Assembly: GCA_020632655.1 (NCBI GenBank)
Contig: JACKFD010000004.1
Location: 248,001-312,000 of the forward strand
Length of the DNA stretch: 64,000 nucleotides
From: Spirochaetaceae bacterium
GTDB lineage: Bacteria; Myxococcota_A; UBA9160; UBA4427
Reading direction: 5' to 3'
Shown: piece after piece, positions 32,432 to 42,357 of the stretch
How positions within the stretch are numbered: position 1 is the stretch's first letter
Layout: the number at the start of each line of letters is the position of its first letter
Made by a program: the position numbers and the translations under genes
The notes under the pieces: generated by a model
What the model saw: only the letters and a program-made list of their open reading frames with translations
What the model was told of the DNA's origin: nothing
Databases searched by the model: none

Positions 32432-34852
32432 ATGGCGAGAGGCATGGCGAAGGCGGGCTCGCGGGCCGGCAGGAAGACGTCGGAGCGCGGGGGGCGCGGG
32501 GGCAAGGGCGGTCGCGGTGGCTCGGACCGCGAGGCGCCGCCGCCCGGCCTGCTGCGTGCGCGTCGGCTCGGCCTCGTCGTCGTGGCGCTCGCCTTCGCGG
32601 CGGGCATCTGGGCGGCGGGCTGGCTGCTCGAGCTCGACCGGGTCGTCGTGTCGCGCTTCGAGGGCCGGCGCTTCTCCGTGCCCTCGCGGGTCTACGCCGC
32701 ACCGATCGTCATCTACCCCGGCGCCGACTGGCAGCGCCTCGACCTCGCGGGCTGGCTGCTGCGCACGGGCTACCGCGAGCAGAAGGACGACGCACCGCTC
32801 GCCGTCGGGAGCTATCGCTGGGGGCCGGGTCGGCTGCGCGTGCATCTGCGCGGCTTCGAGCACCCGCAGCTGCCCGAGGACGATCGCAAGGTCGAGTTCC
32901 GCCTCGCCGGTGGCCGCGTCGCCGAGATGCGCGACGACCGCGGCGGCCGCGTGCCCGTCGTGACCCTCGAGCCGGAGGCGATCTCGTCCTTCTTCGGCGG
33001 CGAGCGCGAGCAGCGCGACCTGATCGAGATCGCCGAGGTCCCGGACCATCTGATCGCCGCGATCTACGCCGTCGAGGACCGCCGCTTCGAGCAGCACCAC
33101 GGCATCGACCCGCGCCGCATCGCCGGCGCCCTGCTCGCGAACCTGCGCGCCGGTGGCATCCGTCAGGGCGGCAGCACGCTGACCCAGCAGCTGGTCAAGA
33201 ACTTCTTCCTGACCCCCGAGCGCACCTTGCGCCGCAAGCTGACCGAGGCGGCGATGGCGCTGCTCGTCGAGGCCCGGTACGACAAGCGCCAGATCCTCGA
33301 GGCCTATCTCAACGAGATCTACATGGGTCGCCGCGGCTCGACCGCGATCCACGGCATCGGCGAGGCCGCGCGCTTCTTCTATGGCAAGCGCGTGGCGGAT
33401 CTCTCGATCGACGAGTCGGCGCTGCTCGCGGCGGTGATCCAGAGTCCGAACGCGATGAGTCCGCATCGGCATCCCGAGCGCGCGAAGAAGCGCCGGGACC
33501 TCGTGCTCGAGCTGATGGCCGAGCAGGGACGCATCACGCGAGAGGAGGCCGAGCACGCGCGCGGCCGCGAGCTCTCCCTCGCGGCGATCTCGCTCGAGTC
33601 GGGTCAGGACCGCTACTTCCTCGATGCCCTCGCGAAGCAGCTGCCCGAGGTCTACGACGACGAGCTGCTCTCGGTCGAGGGGCTGCGCATCTACTCGACC
33701 CTCGACACGATGCTCCAGCGCGCCGCGGTCAAGCATCTCGCCGACGGACTCGCGAGCCTCGAGAAGCGCCTCGGGGTCGACACGAAGAAGAAGGGCGCAG
33801 CGAGGCTGCAGGGCTGTCTGCTCGTGATGCGGCCGCAGACGGGCGAGATCCTCGCGATGGTCGGCGGACGGGACTACGCGACCTCGCAGTGGAATCGCTG
33901 CACGATGGCGCGGCGGCAGGCGGGCAGCGTGTTCAAGCCCGTCGTGTACGCGGCGGCGCTCGCGCCGCAGTCGGGGCCGGCGATCACGCTCGCGACGATG
34001 GTGCCCGACGAGCCGCTCCGCATCGACACGCCGAACGGCGCCTGGGAGCCCGTCAACTTCGACAAGCAGTTCCGCGGACCGGTCACGGCGCGCGAGGCGC
34101 TCGAGCGCTCTTTGAACGTGCCCGCCGCGCGGATCGGCCAGCGCGTCGGCATCTCGAACGTCGTCGAGATGGCGCGTCGGCTCGGCATCGAGAGCCCGCT
34201 GCCCGCCGTGCCCTCCCTCGCGCTCGGCACGGCCGAGGTCTCGCCCCTCGAGATCGCGACGGTCTACGCGACCTTCGCGAACGGCGGCCTGCGCCCGACC
34301 CCCCGCAGCTTCATCGGCCTGCTCGACGACCGCGGCGTCGGTCAGGAGCAGTGGCCACTCGCCGGCGCGCGCCGCGTGCTCGACCCGGGCACGGCCTACC
34401 TGACGACGTCCCTGCTCGAGGGCGTCGTCGATCGCGGCACGGGCTCGGGCCTGCGCGCGCGCGGACTGCGCGGCCCGATCGCGGGCAAGACGGGCACGAC
34501 CGACGAGGAGTACGACCTCTGGTTCGTCGGCTTCACGCCCGAGATGGTCGCGGTCGTGTGGGTCGGCTACGACGAGCCGAAGGCGATCGGCGTGCCGAGC
34601 AGCCGCGGGGCGCTACCGATCTGGGCGGACTTCCTGTCGGCGGTGACCGGCGACGAGGTGCGCGGCGCCTTCGTGAAGCCGTCGAGCGTCGAGCAGATCG
34701 ACATCGATCCGCAGAGCGGCGCCCGCGCGCTCCTCGGCTGTCCCGAGCATCGCCCCGAGTACTTCCTCGCGGGCACGGCCCCCGAGAAGACCTGTCCGCG
34801 CGAGCGCTTCTTCCGTCGCCGGGGCTTCTTCGACCGTCTCTTCGGCCGCTGA
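32432..34852 (+). CDS. Bifunctional class A penicillin-binding protein (PBP1b type)
   Basis: 806 residues. A Gly/Arg/Lys-rich cytoplasmic tail precedes one transmembrane helix (LGLVVVALAFAAGIWAAGWLL). SRVYAAPIVIYPG then marks a UB2H-like domain as in PBP1b. The glycosyltransferase GT51 motifs EDRRFEQHHGID and QGGSTLTQQLVKN follow. The transpeptidase has SVFK (Ser499, Lys502), SLN and KTGTT (686-690). It polymerises and cross-links peptidoglycan in the periplasm. ATGs at 32432 and 32444 are both possible starts. It is divergent from argH and lies beside the DAP genes that feed peptidoglycan synthesis. Confidence 0.94.
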   Translation: MARGMAKAGSRAGRKTSERGGRGGKGGRGGSDREAPPPGLLRARRLGLVVVALAFAAGIWAAGWLLELDRVVVSRFEGRRFSVPSRVYAAPIVIYPGADWQRLDLAGWLLRTGYREQKDDAPLAVGSYRWGPGRLRVHLRGFEHPQLPEDDRKVEFRLAGGRVAEMRDDRGGRVPVVTLEPEAISSFFGGEREQRDLIEIAEVPDHLIAAIYAVEDRRFEQHHGIDPRRIAGALLANLRAGGIRQGGSTLTQQLVKNFFLTPERTLRRKLTEAAMALLVEARYDKRQILEAYLNEIYMGRRGSTAIHGIGEAARFFYGKRVADLSIDESALLAAVIQSPNAMSPHRHPERAKKRRDLVLELMAEQGRITREEAEHARGRELSLAAISLESGQDRYFLDALAKQLPEVYDDELLSVEGLRIYSTLDTMLQRAAVKHLADGLASLEKRLGVDTKKKGAARLQGCLLVMRPQTGEILAMVGGRDYATSQWNRCTMARRQAGSVFKPVVYAAALAPQSGPAITLATMVPDEPLRIDTPNGAWEPVNFDKQFRGPVTAREALERSLNVPAARIGQRVGISNVVEMARRLGIESPLPAVPSLALGTAEVSPLEIATVYATFANGGLRPTPRSFIGLLDDRGVGQEQWPLAGARRVLDPGTAYLTTSLLEGVVDRGTGSGLRARGLRGPIAGKTGTTDEEYDLWFVGFTPEMVAVVWVGYDEPKAIGVPSSRGALPIWADFLSAVTGDEVRGAFVKPSSVEQIDIDPQSGARALLGCPEHRPEYFLAGTAPEKTCPRERFFRRRGFFDRLFGR

Positions 34853-34948
34853 TCGGGGCGAGGTGGCGAGCGGACGAAGCTCGGGCAGACTCCCGGGCCG
34901 GCCCGACGGGTTCGGGGGACGGGTCCGGCGACGGCAAAGGAGCGCTTC

Positions 34949-35500
34949 TTGGCGAATCGAAGGGAACGACGCGCGGGGCGCGGCAGGGCCCTCGGCCTCG
35001 TGGCGTCGGGTCTCGTCGCGCTCCTCGCGTCGGGCTGCGCGATCGTGGAAGGGCCCGGGCTCGGCCTCCTGCCGACGCGACCGCAGACGGTCTCGGACGC
35101 GATCGGTCGCTACGACGCGGCGCGCGATGCCTCGCTCCGTCTGGTGATCGCGGGGCTCGACGAGGACACGGCCGGTCGGCCGTCGCGGGCGCTGGCGAGC
35201 TACCAGCGTGCGATCGGTGTCGACCCGACGAATCCCTACGCCTTCCTGGCGCTCGCGCGCCATCACCTCGAGGGCGGCTCGCCCGACGAGGCGAGTGCCT
35301 TCCTCGATCAGGCGCGTGCATTGTTCGAGACCCAGGACGGCCTCGGTCCGGAGGTCGACGTCTGGGGCGTGGGCCTGCGCGCCGGCATCGATCGCGCCCT
35401 CGGTCGCCACGACGAGGCCGACGCCCTCTTCGAATCCGCCCGCTCGCTGTCGCCATCGGTCTGGGAGGACGAGTGGCTGTCCGCGAGCGAGCTGCGCTAG
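34949..35500 (+). CDS. TPR-containing lipoprotein
   Basis: 183 residues. A signal peptide ends in the lipobox LLASGC (Cys30). The rest holds two tetratricopeptide-like helical pairs (RALASYQRAIGVDPTNPYAFLALARHHLEGGSPDEA, described here as residues ~75-110, and DEADALFESARSL near the end). The start is a TTG supported by AAAGGAGC. TPR lipoproteins next to PBPs often scaffold cell-wall or secretion complexes. It precedes the LspA gene that would process it. Confidence 0.75.
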   Translation: MANRRERRAGRGRALGLVASGLVALLASGCAIVEGPGLGLLPTRPQTVSDAIGRYDAARDASLRLVIAGLDEDTAGRPSRALASYQRAIGVDPTNPYAFLALARHHLEGGSPDEASAFLDQARALFETQDGLGPEVDVWGVGLRAGIDRALGRHDEADALFESARSLSPSVWEDEWLSASELR

Positions 35501-35528
35501 CGACCGCGGGATGGGCGGAGAGGGACGC

Positions 35529-36038
35529 ATGATCTCGAAGCACGTCGTCTTCCTGCCGACGGTCCTGCTCGTCGTGCTGCTCGACCAGCTCGGCAAGCAG
35601 CACGTCGTCGAGACGCTCGGCCTCGGCGAGCGGGTCGCGCTGCTGCCCGGGGTGATCGCCTGGACCCACGTGCCGTCGGTCGGCGGGGCCTTCGGGGTCT
35701 TTCGCGACTGGCTGCCTGCGGCACAGCTCGCCGGCCTCGCAGTGCTCTCGCTCGCGACGGCGGCGATCGCGCTCGGCTTCTACGTGCAGCTGGCCCGAGG
35801 GGAGCAGGCCTGCGCGGCGGCGCTCGGGGCGATGCTCGGTGGCGTGGCGAGCAATGGTCTCGACCGACTTCGCTTCGGGATGGGCGTCGACTTCCTGCAT
35901 CCCGGTCCGGTCGGCTCCGACGTCCTGCCCGACTTCAACTTCGCCGACATCGCGATCGTGCTGGGGCTCGTCACCCTCATCGCCGAGCTCCTCGCGACCG
36001 AGCTGGCCACCCGCGCCGCCGAACGACCGCGCCCCTGA
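35529..36038 (+). CDS. lspA: Lipoprotein signal peptidase II homologue
   Basis: 169 residues, four transmembrane spans. Conserved blocks are DQLGKQHV, THVPSVGGAFGVF, GGVASNGLDRLRFGMGVDFL (Asn-Asp-Arg and catalytic Asp) and DFNFADIAIVLG (second catalytic Asp). The Asn normally in the NxGxAFG motif is Ser here. It should cut prolipoproteins ahead of the lipidated Cys. The ATG at 35529 has GGAGAGGGA upstream; an ATG at 35511 is an alternative. A strong terminator follows. Confidence 0.85.
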   Translation: MISKHVVFLPTVLLVVLLDQLGKQHVVETLGLGERVALLPGVIAWTHVPSVGGAFGVFRDWLPAAQLAGLAVLSLATAAIALGFYVQLARGEQACAAALGAMLGGVASNGLDRLRFGMGVDFLHPGPVGSDVLPDFNFADIAIVLGLVTLIAELLATELATRAAERPRP

Positions 36039-36115
36039 TCCCGATCCATTGCCCCGCGCATTAGGCAGGCAGACGTCTCCTCTCGTTTCCATTCGGGCGA
36101 GGGGCGGGGTCGGGA

Positions 36116-36155
36116 GCGCGTCGCGCGTCCGCCGCGCGTCGCGCGCGGGATTTTT
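36116..36155 (+). terminator. Rho-independent terminator after lspA
   Basis: A 12-position stem (36116-36127 with 36133-36144, one T-T mismatch, 5-nt loop) is followed by GCGGGA and TTTTT. Confidence 0.7.
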
Positions 36156-36278
36156 CGTCCGTGTCCCGAGCTGAGAGGTCGATCGAAATGCCTTTGCGTC
36201 CGCTCGACTGCGAACGATCAGGCAGACACATTCTCGTGTATGCGGGTTTTTTCCGGGCGGCTCTGCCGTTGGCGCTCG

Positions 36279-36307
36279 TTGACATTGCCGCGAGCGTTGC
36301 GTTAGAA
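36279..36307 (+). promoter_or_regulatory. Candidate sigma-70 promoter upstream of IclR gene
   Basis: A consensus TTGACA (36279-36284) is spaced 17 bp from a weak TTAGAA (36302-36307). It would give a leader of ~260 nt to the IclR gene. Confidence 0.35.
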
Positions 36308-36570
36308 AGAGCCGACCCCCTGGGCTTCCTGGATCGAATCGGCTCGCGACTCTGCGACTCGCCTCACGCGTCTCCGGATTCCAGTCGCCTCGCTCCTTCG
36401 TTCGCATCGTTCGCATCGGTGGACTCGTTCGCCTCGTGCGATGGGGCTTCCTCGAGAGATCTCGAAGGAAGTCGGACAGCACGCGGATCCGGTCCGATGT
36501 GCGATGGGCGACAGGGCAAGGGGGCGACGGGAAGCGACGGGACGGATCGACGGAATCGTCGGTGAGGGGG

Positions 36571-37419
36571 ATGCGTTCGATGCCGAGGAGTGGTGGTTCG
36601 AGCAAGCCCAAGAGCGACTACGCCATCCAGACCGTCACGAACGCCCTGCGCATGCTCGAGGTGTTCCACACAGAGACGGAGATGGGCGTCAGCGATCTCG
36701 CCCGGCGGCTCGGACTCCACAAGAACAACGCCTTCCGTCTGCTCGCGACCCTCGAGCTCGCCGGCTACATCCAGCAGACACCCGAGACCGAGCTCTACCA
36801 TCTCGGTCCGCGCTGCCTCGAGCTCGCGCACGCCTTCGCGCGCAGCCATACCCTGATGCGCCAGGCGCGACCCATCCTCGAGGAGCTCGCGCGCGACTGC
36901 GGCGAGACAGCCCATCTCGGTGTCCTCTCGCGCGGTGACCGCGGCGACGAGGTCGTGCACCTCGACGGCGTGCAGCCCGCGCAGCTCGTGCTGACGGGCA
37001 GCCGCGTCGGTGAGCGGCTCCCGGCCCATTGCACGGCCCTCGGCAAGGTGCTCCTCGCCCACGCGCCCGGCTACGGCGCCCCGAGCGCGACGGCGGCGGC
37101 CGCGCGTGGACTCGCCGCCGAGCGGCGCGAGCATCCGCTCGGCCGCTACACGGAGGCGACCGTGACGGATCGCGACAAGCTCGCCGAGGAGCTGCGGGGC
37201 GTCCAGCTGCGCGGCTACGCCACGGACCTCGAGGAGTTCTGCGCGGGTCTGCAATGCGTCGCGGCGCCCGTGCGTGATGCGAGCCAGCGTGTCGTCGCGG
37301 CAATCTCGCTGTCCGGTCCGAGCCTGCGGCTGACCGAGGAGGCCCTGCACGGCGCGGCCGCGGCGGCGATCACGAAGGCCGCCGCGCGGCTCTCGCGCGA
37401 GCTGGGCTCGGCGGCGTAG
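36571..37419 (+). CDS. IclR-family transcriptional regulator
   Basis: 282 residues. The N-terminal winged HTH (TVTNALRMLEVFHTETEMGVSDLARRLGLHKNNAFRLLATLELAGYI) is followed by the IclR ligand-binding domain with GERLPAHCTALGKVLLAH, the ELRGVQLRGYATDLEEFCAGLQCVAAPV block and VAAISLSGPS. The ligand is probably a small aromatic or acyl acid. Starts at 36571 and 36580 are both possible; GAGGGGG is better spaced for the second. It precedes an acyl-CoA dehydrogenase gene and may control it, with a five-copy tandem repeat between them. Confidence 0.92.
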   Translation: MRSMPRSGGSSKPKSDYAIQTVTNALRMLEVFHTETEMGVSDLARRLGLHKNNAFRLLATLELAGYIQQTPETELYHLGPRCLELAHAFARSHTLMRQARPILEELARDCGETAHLGVLSRGDRGDEVVHLDGVQPAQLVLTGSRVGERLPAHCTALGKVLLAHAPGYGAPSATAAAARGLAAERREHPLGRYTEATVTDRDKLAEELRGVQLRGYATDLEEFCAGLQCVAAPVRDASQRVVAAISLSGPSLRLTEEALHGAAAAAITKAAARLSRELGSAA

Positions 37420-37602
37420 TCCTCCCGCGCTCTCTCGGTCCCGGCCCGACGGCGTGGTCCTCTCGCGCTGTCTGCCGCCGCCCGATGGAATGGTCCTCTC
37501 GCGCTCTCTCGGTCCCAGCCCGACGGCGTGGTCTCGTTCGCGGTAGCGGCCCCCGCCCGGTCGCGTAGTCTTCCTCGCGCCCCGGACCCGGCCGGCCGAT
37601 CG
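37416..37602 (+). repeat. Five imperfect 37-38 bp tandem repeats
   Basis: Copies begin near 37416, 37454, 37490, 37528 and 37565. The shared core is GTGGTCCTCTCGCGCTCTC followed by a C-rich CCCGACGGC end. Copies 1 and 3 are nearly identical, copies 4 and 5 more diverged. The first copy overlaps the IclR stop codon. Confidence 0.85.
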
Positions 37603-37645
37603 CGGCCGTGCACGACCCGCGACGGTCGAGGAGAGGACGCGCGCG

Positions 37646-38785
<1,140 letters not shown>

Positions 38786-38969
38786 CCGCCGTCCACCCGG
38801 CCGTCCACGCGCCCGCCCGGCCACGCCGGGTCGTCCCCCGCCCGAGCGATTCCGATCGGGCTGCTGCGACTTGGTCGACGGAGTTGCCGATCGGCCTCGC
38901 GCCGGCCCGGCGGAGCGGCCCCAAGTCATCGGATATACGGAGGAAATACCTCGATCCGACGCCATTTTC

Positions 38970-38998
38970 TTGGCCGTCGAACCACTCCGATGTAGACT
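38970..38998 (+). promoter_or_regulatory. Candidate sigma-70 promoter for malic enzyme
   Basis: TTGGCC (38970-38975) and TAGACT (38993-38998) match the consensus at four of six positions each with a 17-bp spacer. The rest of the 466-bp gap between the dehydrogenase and malic enzyme genes shows nothing else recognisable. Confidence 0.45.
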
Positions 38999-39251
38999 GC
39001 GCAGCCTTTCGCGCGGCCCGGGGCCGGGCGCGCGAGACCACCCGCCAGCCGAGGCGAGACCGACCGGACGATCCCGACGAGGGATCGCGCAGGGCCGCGA
39101 AGAGCGGTGACCGGCCGCTCTTCCGCCGCGACTCGTGCAGGACCGGACGAGACCAGAGCCCCGAACCGATCCATCCCTCCCAAGACCCCGCGAAGCGCGC
39201 GAGCGGCGAGCCCGTCGCGATCGATCGAGCGGACGACAGAAGGAATTCCCC

Positions 39252-40535
39252 GTGAGCCTGAACCAGAAAGCCCTCGAATACCACGCCATGGGTCGCAAGG
39301 GAAAGGTGAAGGTCGTCCCGACCAAGCCCTGCGTGACGGCCTCCGACCTCTCGCTCGCCTACTCGCCCGGCGTCGCCGCGCCCTGCCTCGAGATCGAGAA
39401 GAATCCCGAGGACGCCTACAAGTACACGGCGAAGGGCAACCTCGTCGCCGTCATCTCGAACGGCACCGCCGTCCTCGGCCTCGGCAACATCGGCGCCCTC
39501 GCCGGCAAGCCCGTGATGGAGGGCAAGGGCGTCCTCTTCAAGCGCTTCGCCGACATCGACGTCTTCGACATCGAGGTCGACACGATCGACACGGCCGAGA
39601 TGATCAAGTTCTGCCAGCTGATCGCGCCGACCTTCGGCGGCATCAACCTCGAGGACATCCGCGCCCCCGAGTGCTTCGAGATCGAGGAGCAGCTCAAGGC
39701 GACCCTCGACATCCCCGTCTTCCACGACGACCAGCACGGCACGGCGATCATCTCCGCCGCGGCGCTGCTGAACGGCGTCGAGCTGCAGGGCAAGAAGATC
39801 GACGAGGTGAAGGTCGTCTTCTCGGGTGCGGGCGCCGCGTCGATCTCCTGCGCGAAGCTCTACAAGGACCTCGGCGTGAAGGCCGAGAACATCCTCATGA
39901 CGGACAGCAAGGGCGTCATGCACTCGGGCCGCACGGACCTGAACAAGTACAAGCAGGAGTTCAAGGCCGACACGAAGGCACGCACCCTCGCGGACGCCCT
40001 CGTCGGCGCCGACATCTTCGTCGGGCTCTCGCAGGCGGGTCTCGTGACCAAGGACATGGTCAAGACGATGGCCGATCGTCCGATGGTCTTCGCCATGGCG
40101 AACCCCGACCCCGAGATCACGCCGCCCGAGGTCAAGGAAGCGCGAACGGACGCGATCTGCGCGACCGGCCGCTCGGACTACGCGAACCAGGTCAACAACG
40201 TGCTCGGCTTCCCGTTCATCTTCCGCGGCGCCCTCGACGTGCGCGCGAGCAAGATCAACGAGGAGATGAAGCAGGCGGCGGTCTTCGCCCTCGCGGAGCT
40301 GGCGAAGCGCGGCGAGGCGGTGCCGGATGCGGTCAAGCGCGCCTATCCCGGCGAGGCCTTCGACTTCGGCCCCGAGTACATCATCCCGAAGCCCTTCGAT
40401 CCGCGCGTGCTGCTCTACGTGGCGCCGGCGGTGGCGAAGGCGGCGATGGACACGGGCGTCGCGCGCAACCCGATCGACCTGCGGGAGTACGAGTCGCGTC
40501 TCTCCCAGATGCTCGGGGAGATCGCGTCGCTCTAG
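39252..40535 (+). CDS. Malic enzyme
   Basis: 427 residues. The malic domain contains LAYSPGVAAPCLEI, NGTAVLGLGNIGALAGKPVMEGK and FHDDQHGTAI (metal-binding Asp pair); the NAD(P)-binding half has VVFSGAGAASISCAKL. It decarboxylates malate to pyruvate with NAD(P)H formation. It is the stand-alone short form without the C-terminal phosphotransacetylase-like domain of MaeB. The start is GTG with AGGAATT upstream. Codon use is strongly biased and Lys-rich compared with neighbours, which suggests high expression. Confidence 0.93.
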   Translation: MSLNQKALEYHAMGRKGKVKVVPTKPCVTASDLSLAYSPGVAAPCLEIEKNPEDAYKYTAKGNLVAVISNGTAVLGLGNIGALAGKPVMEGKGVLFKRFADIDVFDIEVDTIDTAEMIKFCQLIAPTFGGINLEDIRAPECFEIEEQLKATLDIPVFHDDQHGTAIISAAALLNGVELQGKKIDEVKVVFSGAGAASISCAKLYKDLGVKAENILMTDSKGVMHSGRTDLNKYKQEFKADTKARTLADALVGADIFVGLSQAGLVTKDMVKTMADRPMVFAMANPDPEITPPEVKEARTDAICATGRSDYANQVNNVLGFPFIFRGALDVRASKINEEMKQAAVFALAELAKRGEAVPDAVKRAYPGEAFDFGPEYIIPKPFDPRVLLYVAPAVAKAAMDTGVARNPIDLREYESRLSQMLGEIASL

Positions 40536-40632
40536 GCGCGGATCGTCGAGGCTCCGGGGCTCCATCGGGTCGCGATCGGTCGCGCGCGTCGCGCTCGGCC
40601 GGGCGTCGCGGGCATGGATGGAGGGGGGCGCG

Positions 40633-42336
40633 ATGTTCCGGAAGATCCTGATCGCGAACCGCGGCGAGATCGCCGTGCGCATCGCGCGCGCGTGCCGCGA
40701 GCTCGGCGTGCCCTCGGTCGCCGTCTACTCGGAGGCGGACGCCGAAGCACTCCACGTGCGTGCGGCGGACGAGGCATGGCCCTGTGGGCCGGCGCGGGCG
40801 ACGGAGAGCTACCTCGACGGCGCGAAGCTCGTCGCGATCGCCAGGCAGGCGGGCGCCGACGCGATCCATCCCGGCTACGGCTTCCTCTCGGAGAACGCCG
40901 GATTCGCCGAGGCGATCCGGGACGCGGGACTCGTGCTGATCGGGCCGACGCCCGAGGTGATCCGGACGATGGGGCTCAAGATCGCCTCGCGCGAGCGGAT
41001 GATCGCGGCGGGTGTGCCGATCGTGCCGGGCGGCGACGAGATCCACGACCTCGAGGGCGCGCGACGGACGGCGGCGGCGATGGGCTACCCCGTGCTCGTC
41101 AAGGCGAGCGCGGGCGGTGGCGGGCGCGGCATGCGGCGCGTCGACGACGAGGCGGGACTCGCGGCCGCGATCGAGCGCGCGGCGAGCGAGGCGAAGACCG
41201 CCTTCGGCAACGGCTCGATCTACCTCGAGAAGTGCCTCGAGGGCCCACGCCACATCGAGATCCAGATCATGGCCGACGCCCACGGCGGCGTCGTGCACCT
41301 CGGTGAGCGCGAGTGCTCGATCCAGCGCCGCCACCAGAAGCTCGTCGAGGAGGCGCCGGCCTTCGGGATGACGGCCGGGCTACGCGCGGCGATGGGCGAG
41401 GCCGCCGTGCGTGCGGCGCGCGCAGTCGACTACGTCGGGGCGGGTACGGTCGAGTTCCTCGTCGACGCGAAGGGCGACTTCTACTTCCTCGAGATGAATA
41501 CGCGCATCCAGGTCGAGCATCCCGTGACGGAGACCGTCACGGGCATCGACCTCGTCACGACCCAGATCCGTGTCGCCGCGGGCGAGCCCCTCGGCTTCGA
41601 TCAGGACGACGTCCGGCTGGCAGGGCATGCGATCGAGGCGCGCATCTACGCCGAGGACCCCGACAAGGGCTTCGTGCCCTCCCCCGGTCCGATCGTCGAC
41701 TGGATCGCGCCCGCCGGTCCCGGCGTGCGTCTCGACGCGGGCTTCGAGGGCGGGCAGACGGTCACGCCGCACTACGATCCGATGATCGCGAAGCTGATCG
41801 TGCAGGGGCGCGATCGGGCCGAGGCCCTCGCACGGCTCGAGCGCGCGCTCGACGACTACTGGATCGCGGGCATCCGGACGGGCCTGCCCTTCCTGCGTCG
41901 CCTCGCGCGGCATCCCGCCTTCCGGCACGGCGCCTACGACACGGGCTTCATCGAGACGCACATGCCCGACGGCCCGCCCCCGCTCGACGTCACGACGCAG
42001 GACCTCGTCGTCGCCGCGGTCGCCTGGCGCGCCGCGCAGGTCGCGCACACGGGCCACGAGGCGGCCGCGCCGGCCGCACGGCGATTCCGGGTCGCGCTCC
42101 CGAAGAGCGAGGCCGTCGAGGCCTTCGTGCTCGACCCGGCGGGTGCTCCGGTTCGCGTACGCGTCGCCGAGCACGAGGTGGTCTTCGTGGCCTCCGAACC
42201 CGACGCCATCGTCCTCGACCTCGAGCACGGGGGTCGTTCACTGCGCGCGAGCCTCGTCGCGCGTGAGAAGGGCGGCTTCGACGTCGGCCTCGCGGACCGC
42301 GTGCTGCGCGTTGCGTGCGAGGCGCTCGAGGCCTGA
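40633..42336 (+). CDS. Biotin carboxylase subunit of an acyl-CoA carboxylase
   Basis: 567 residues. ATP-grasp biotin carboxylase motifs: MFRKILIANRGEIAVRIARAC, GYGFLSENAGFA, KASAGGGGRGMR, EKCLEGPRHIEIQI, ERECSIQRRHQKL and FLEMNTRIQVEHPVTE. The extra ~115 C-terminal residues have no AMKM biotinylation site, so a separate biotinyl carrier subunit is needed. The carboxyltransferase and carrier genes are not in the window. By context it may serve acetyl-, propionyl- or methylcrotonyl-CoA carboxylation. GAGGGGGG precedes the ATG. Confidence 0.9.
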   Translation: MFRKILIANRGEIAVRIARACRELGVPSVAVYSEADAEALHVRAADEAWPCGPARATESYLDGAKLVAIARQAGADAIHPGYGFLSENAGFAEAIRDAGLVLIGPTPEVIRTMGLKIASRERMIAAGVPIVPGGDEIHDLEGARRTAAAMGYPVLVKASAGGGGRGMRRVDDEAGLAAAIERAASEAKTAFGNGSIYLEKCLEGPRHIEIQIMADAHGGVVHLGERECSIQRRHQKLVEEAPAFGMTAGLRAAMGEAAVRAARAVDYVGAGTVEFLVDAKGDFYFLEMNTRIQVEHPVTETVTGIDLVTTQIRVAAGEPLGFDQDDVRLAGHAIEARIYAEDPDKGFVPSPGPIVDWIAPAGPGVRLDAGFEGGQTVTPHYDPMIAKLIVQGRDRAEALARLERALDDYWIAGIRTGLPFLRRLARHPAFRHGAYDTGFIETHMPDGPPPLDVTTQDLVVAAVAWRAAQVAHTGHEAAAPAARRFRVALPKSEAVEAFVLDPAGAPVRVRVAEHEVVFVASEPDAIVLDLEHGGRSLRASLVAREKGGFDVGLADRVLRVACEALEA

Positions 42337-42357
42337 TCGGCCGGAGCGGGGCCCGGC

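Larger units (their letters stand above)
36039..36570. other. Relatively AT-rich intergenic region
   Basis: About 530 bp without a credible gene. It holds the lspA terminator (36116-36155), a second T-run (GGGTTTTTTCC near 36245), and a TTGACA box at 36279. The stretch 36150-36320 is visibly less GC-rich than the flanks. The last 200 bp show repeated TTCGCATCG/TTCGCCTCG-like pieces but no clear feature. Confidence 0.5.

Noticed and set aside
31684..35532. A 1282-codon open frame on the plus strand
   Set aside because: It is an out-of-frame shadow of argH, the penicillin-binding protein and the TPR lipoprotein genes, with Arg/Ala-rich composition and no domain.
36161..36565. Possible small gene between lspA and IclR
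   Set aside because: No ribosome site, Ser/Arg-rich composition, and no conserved-looking segment.
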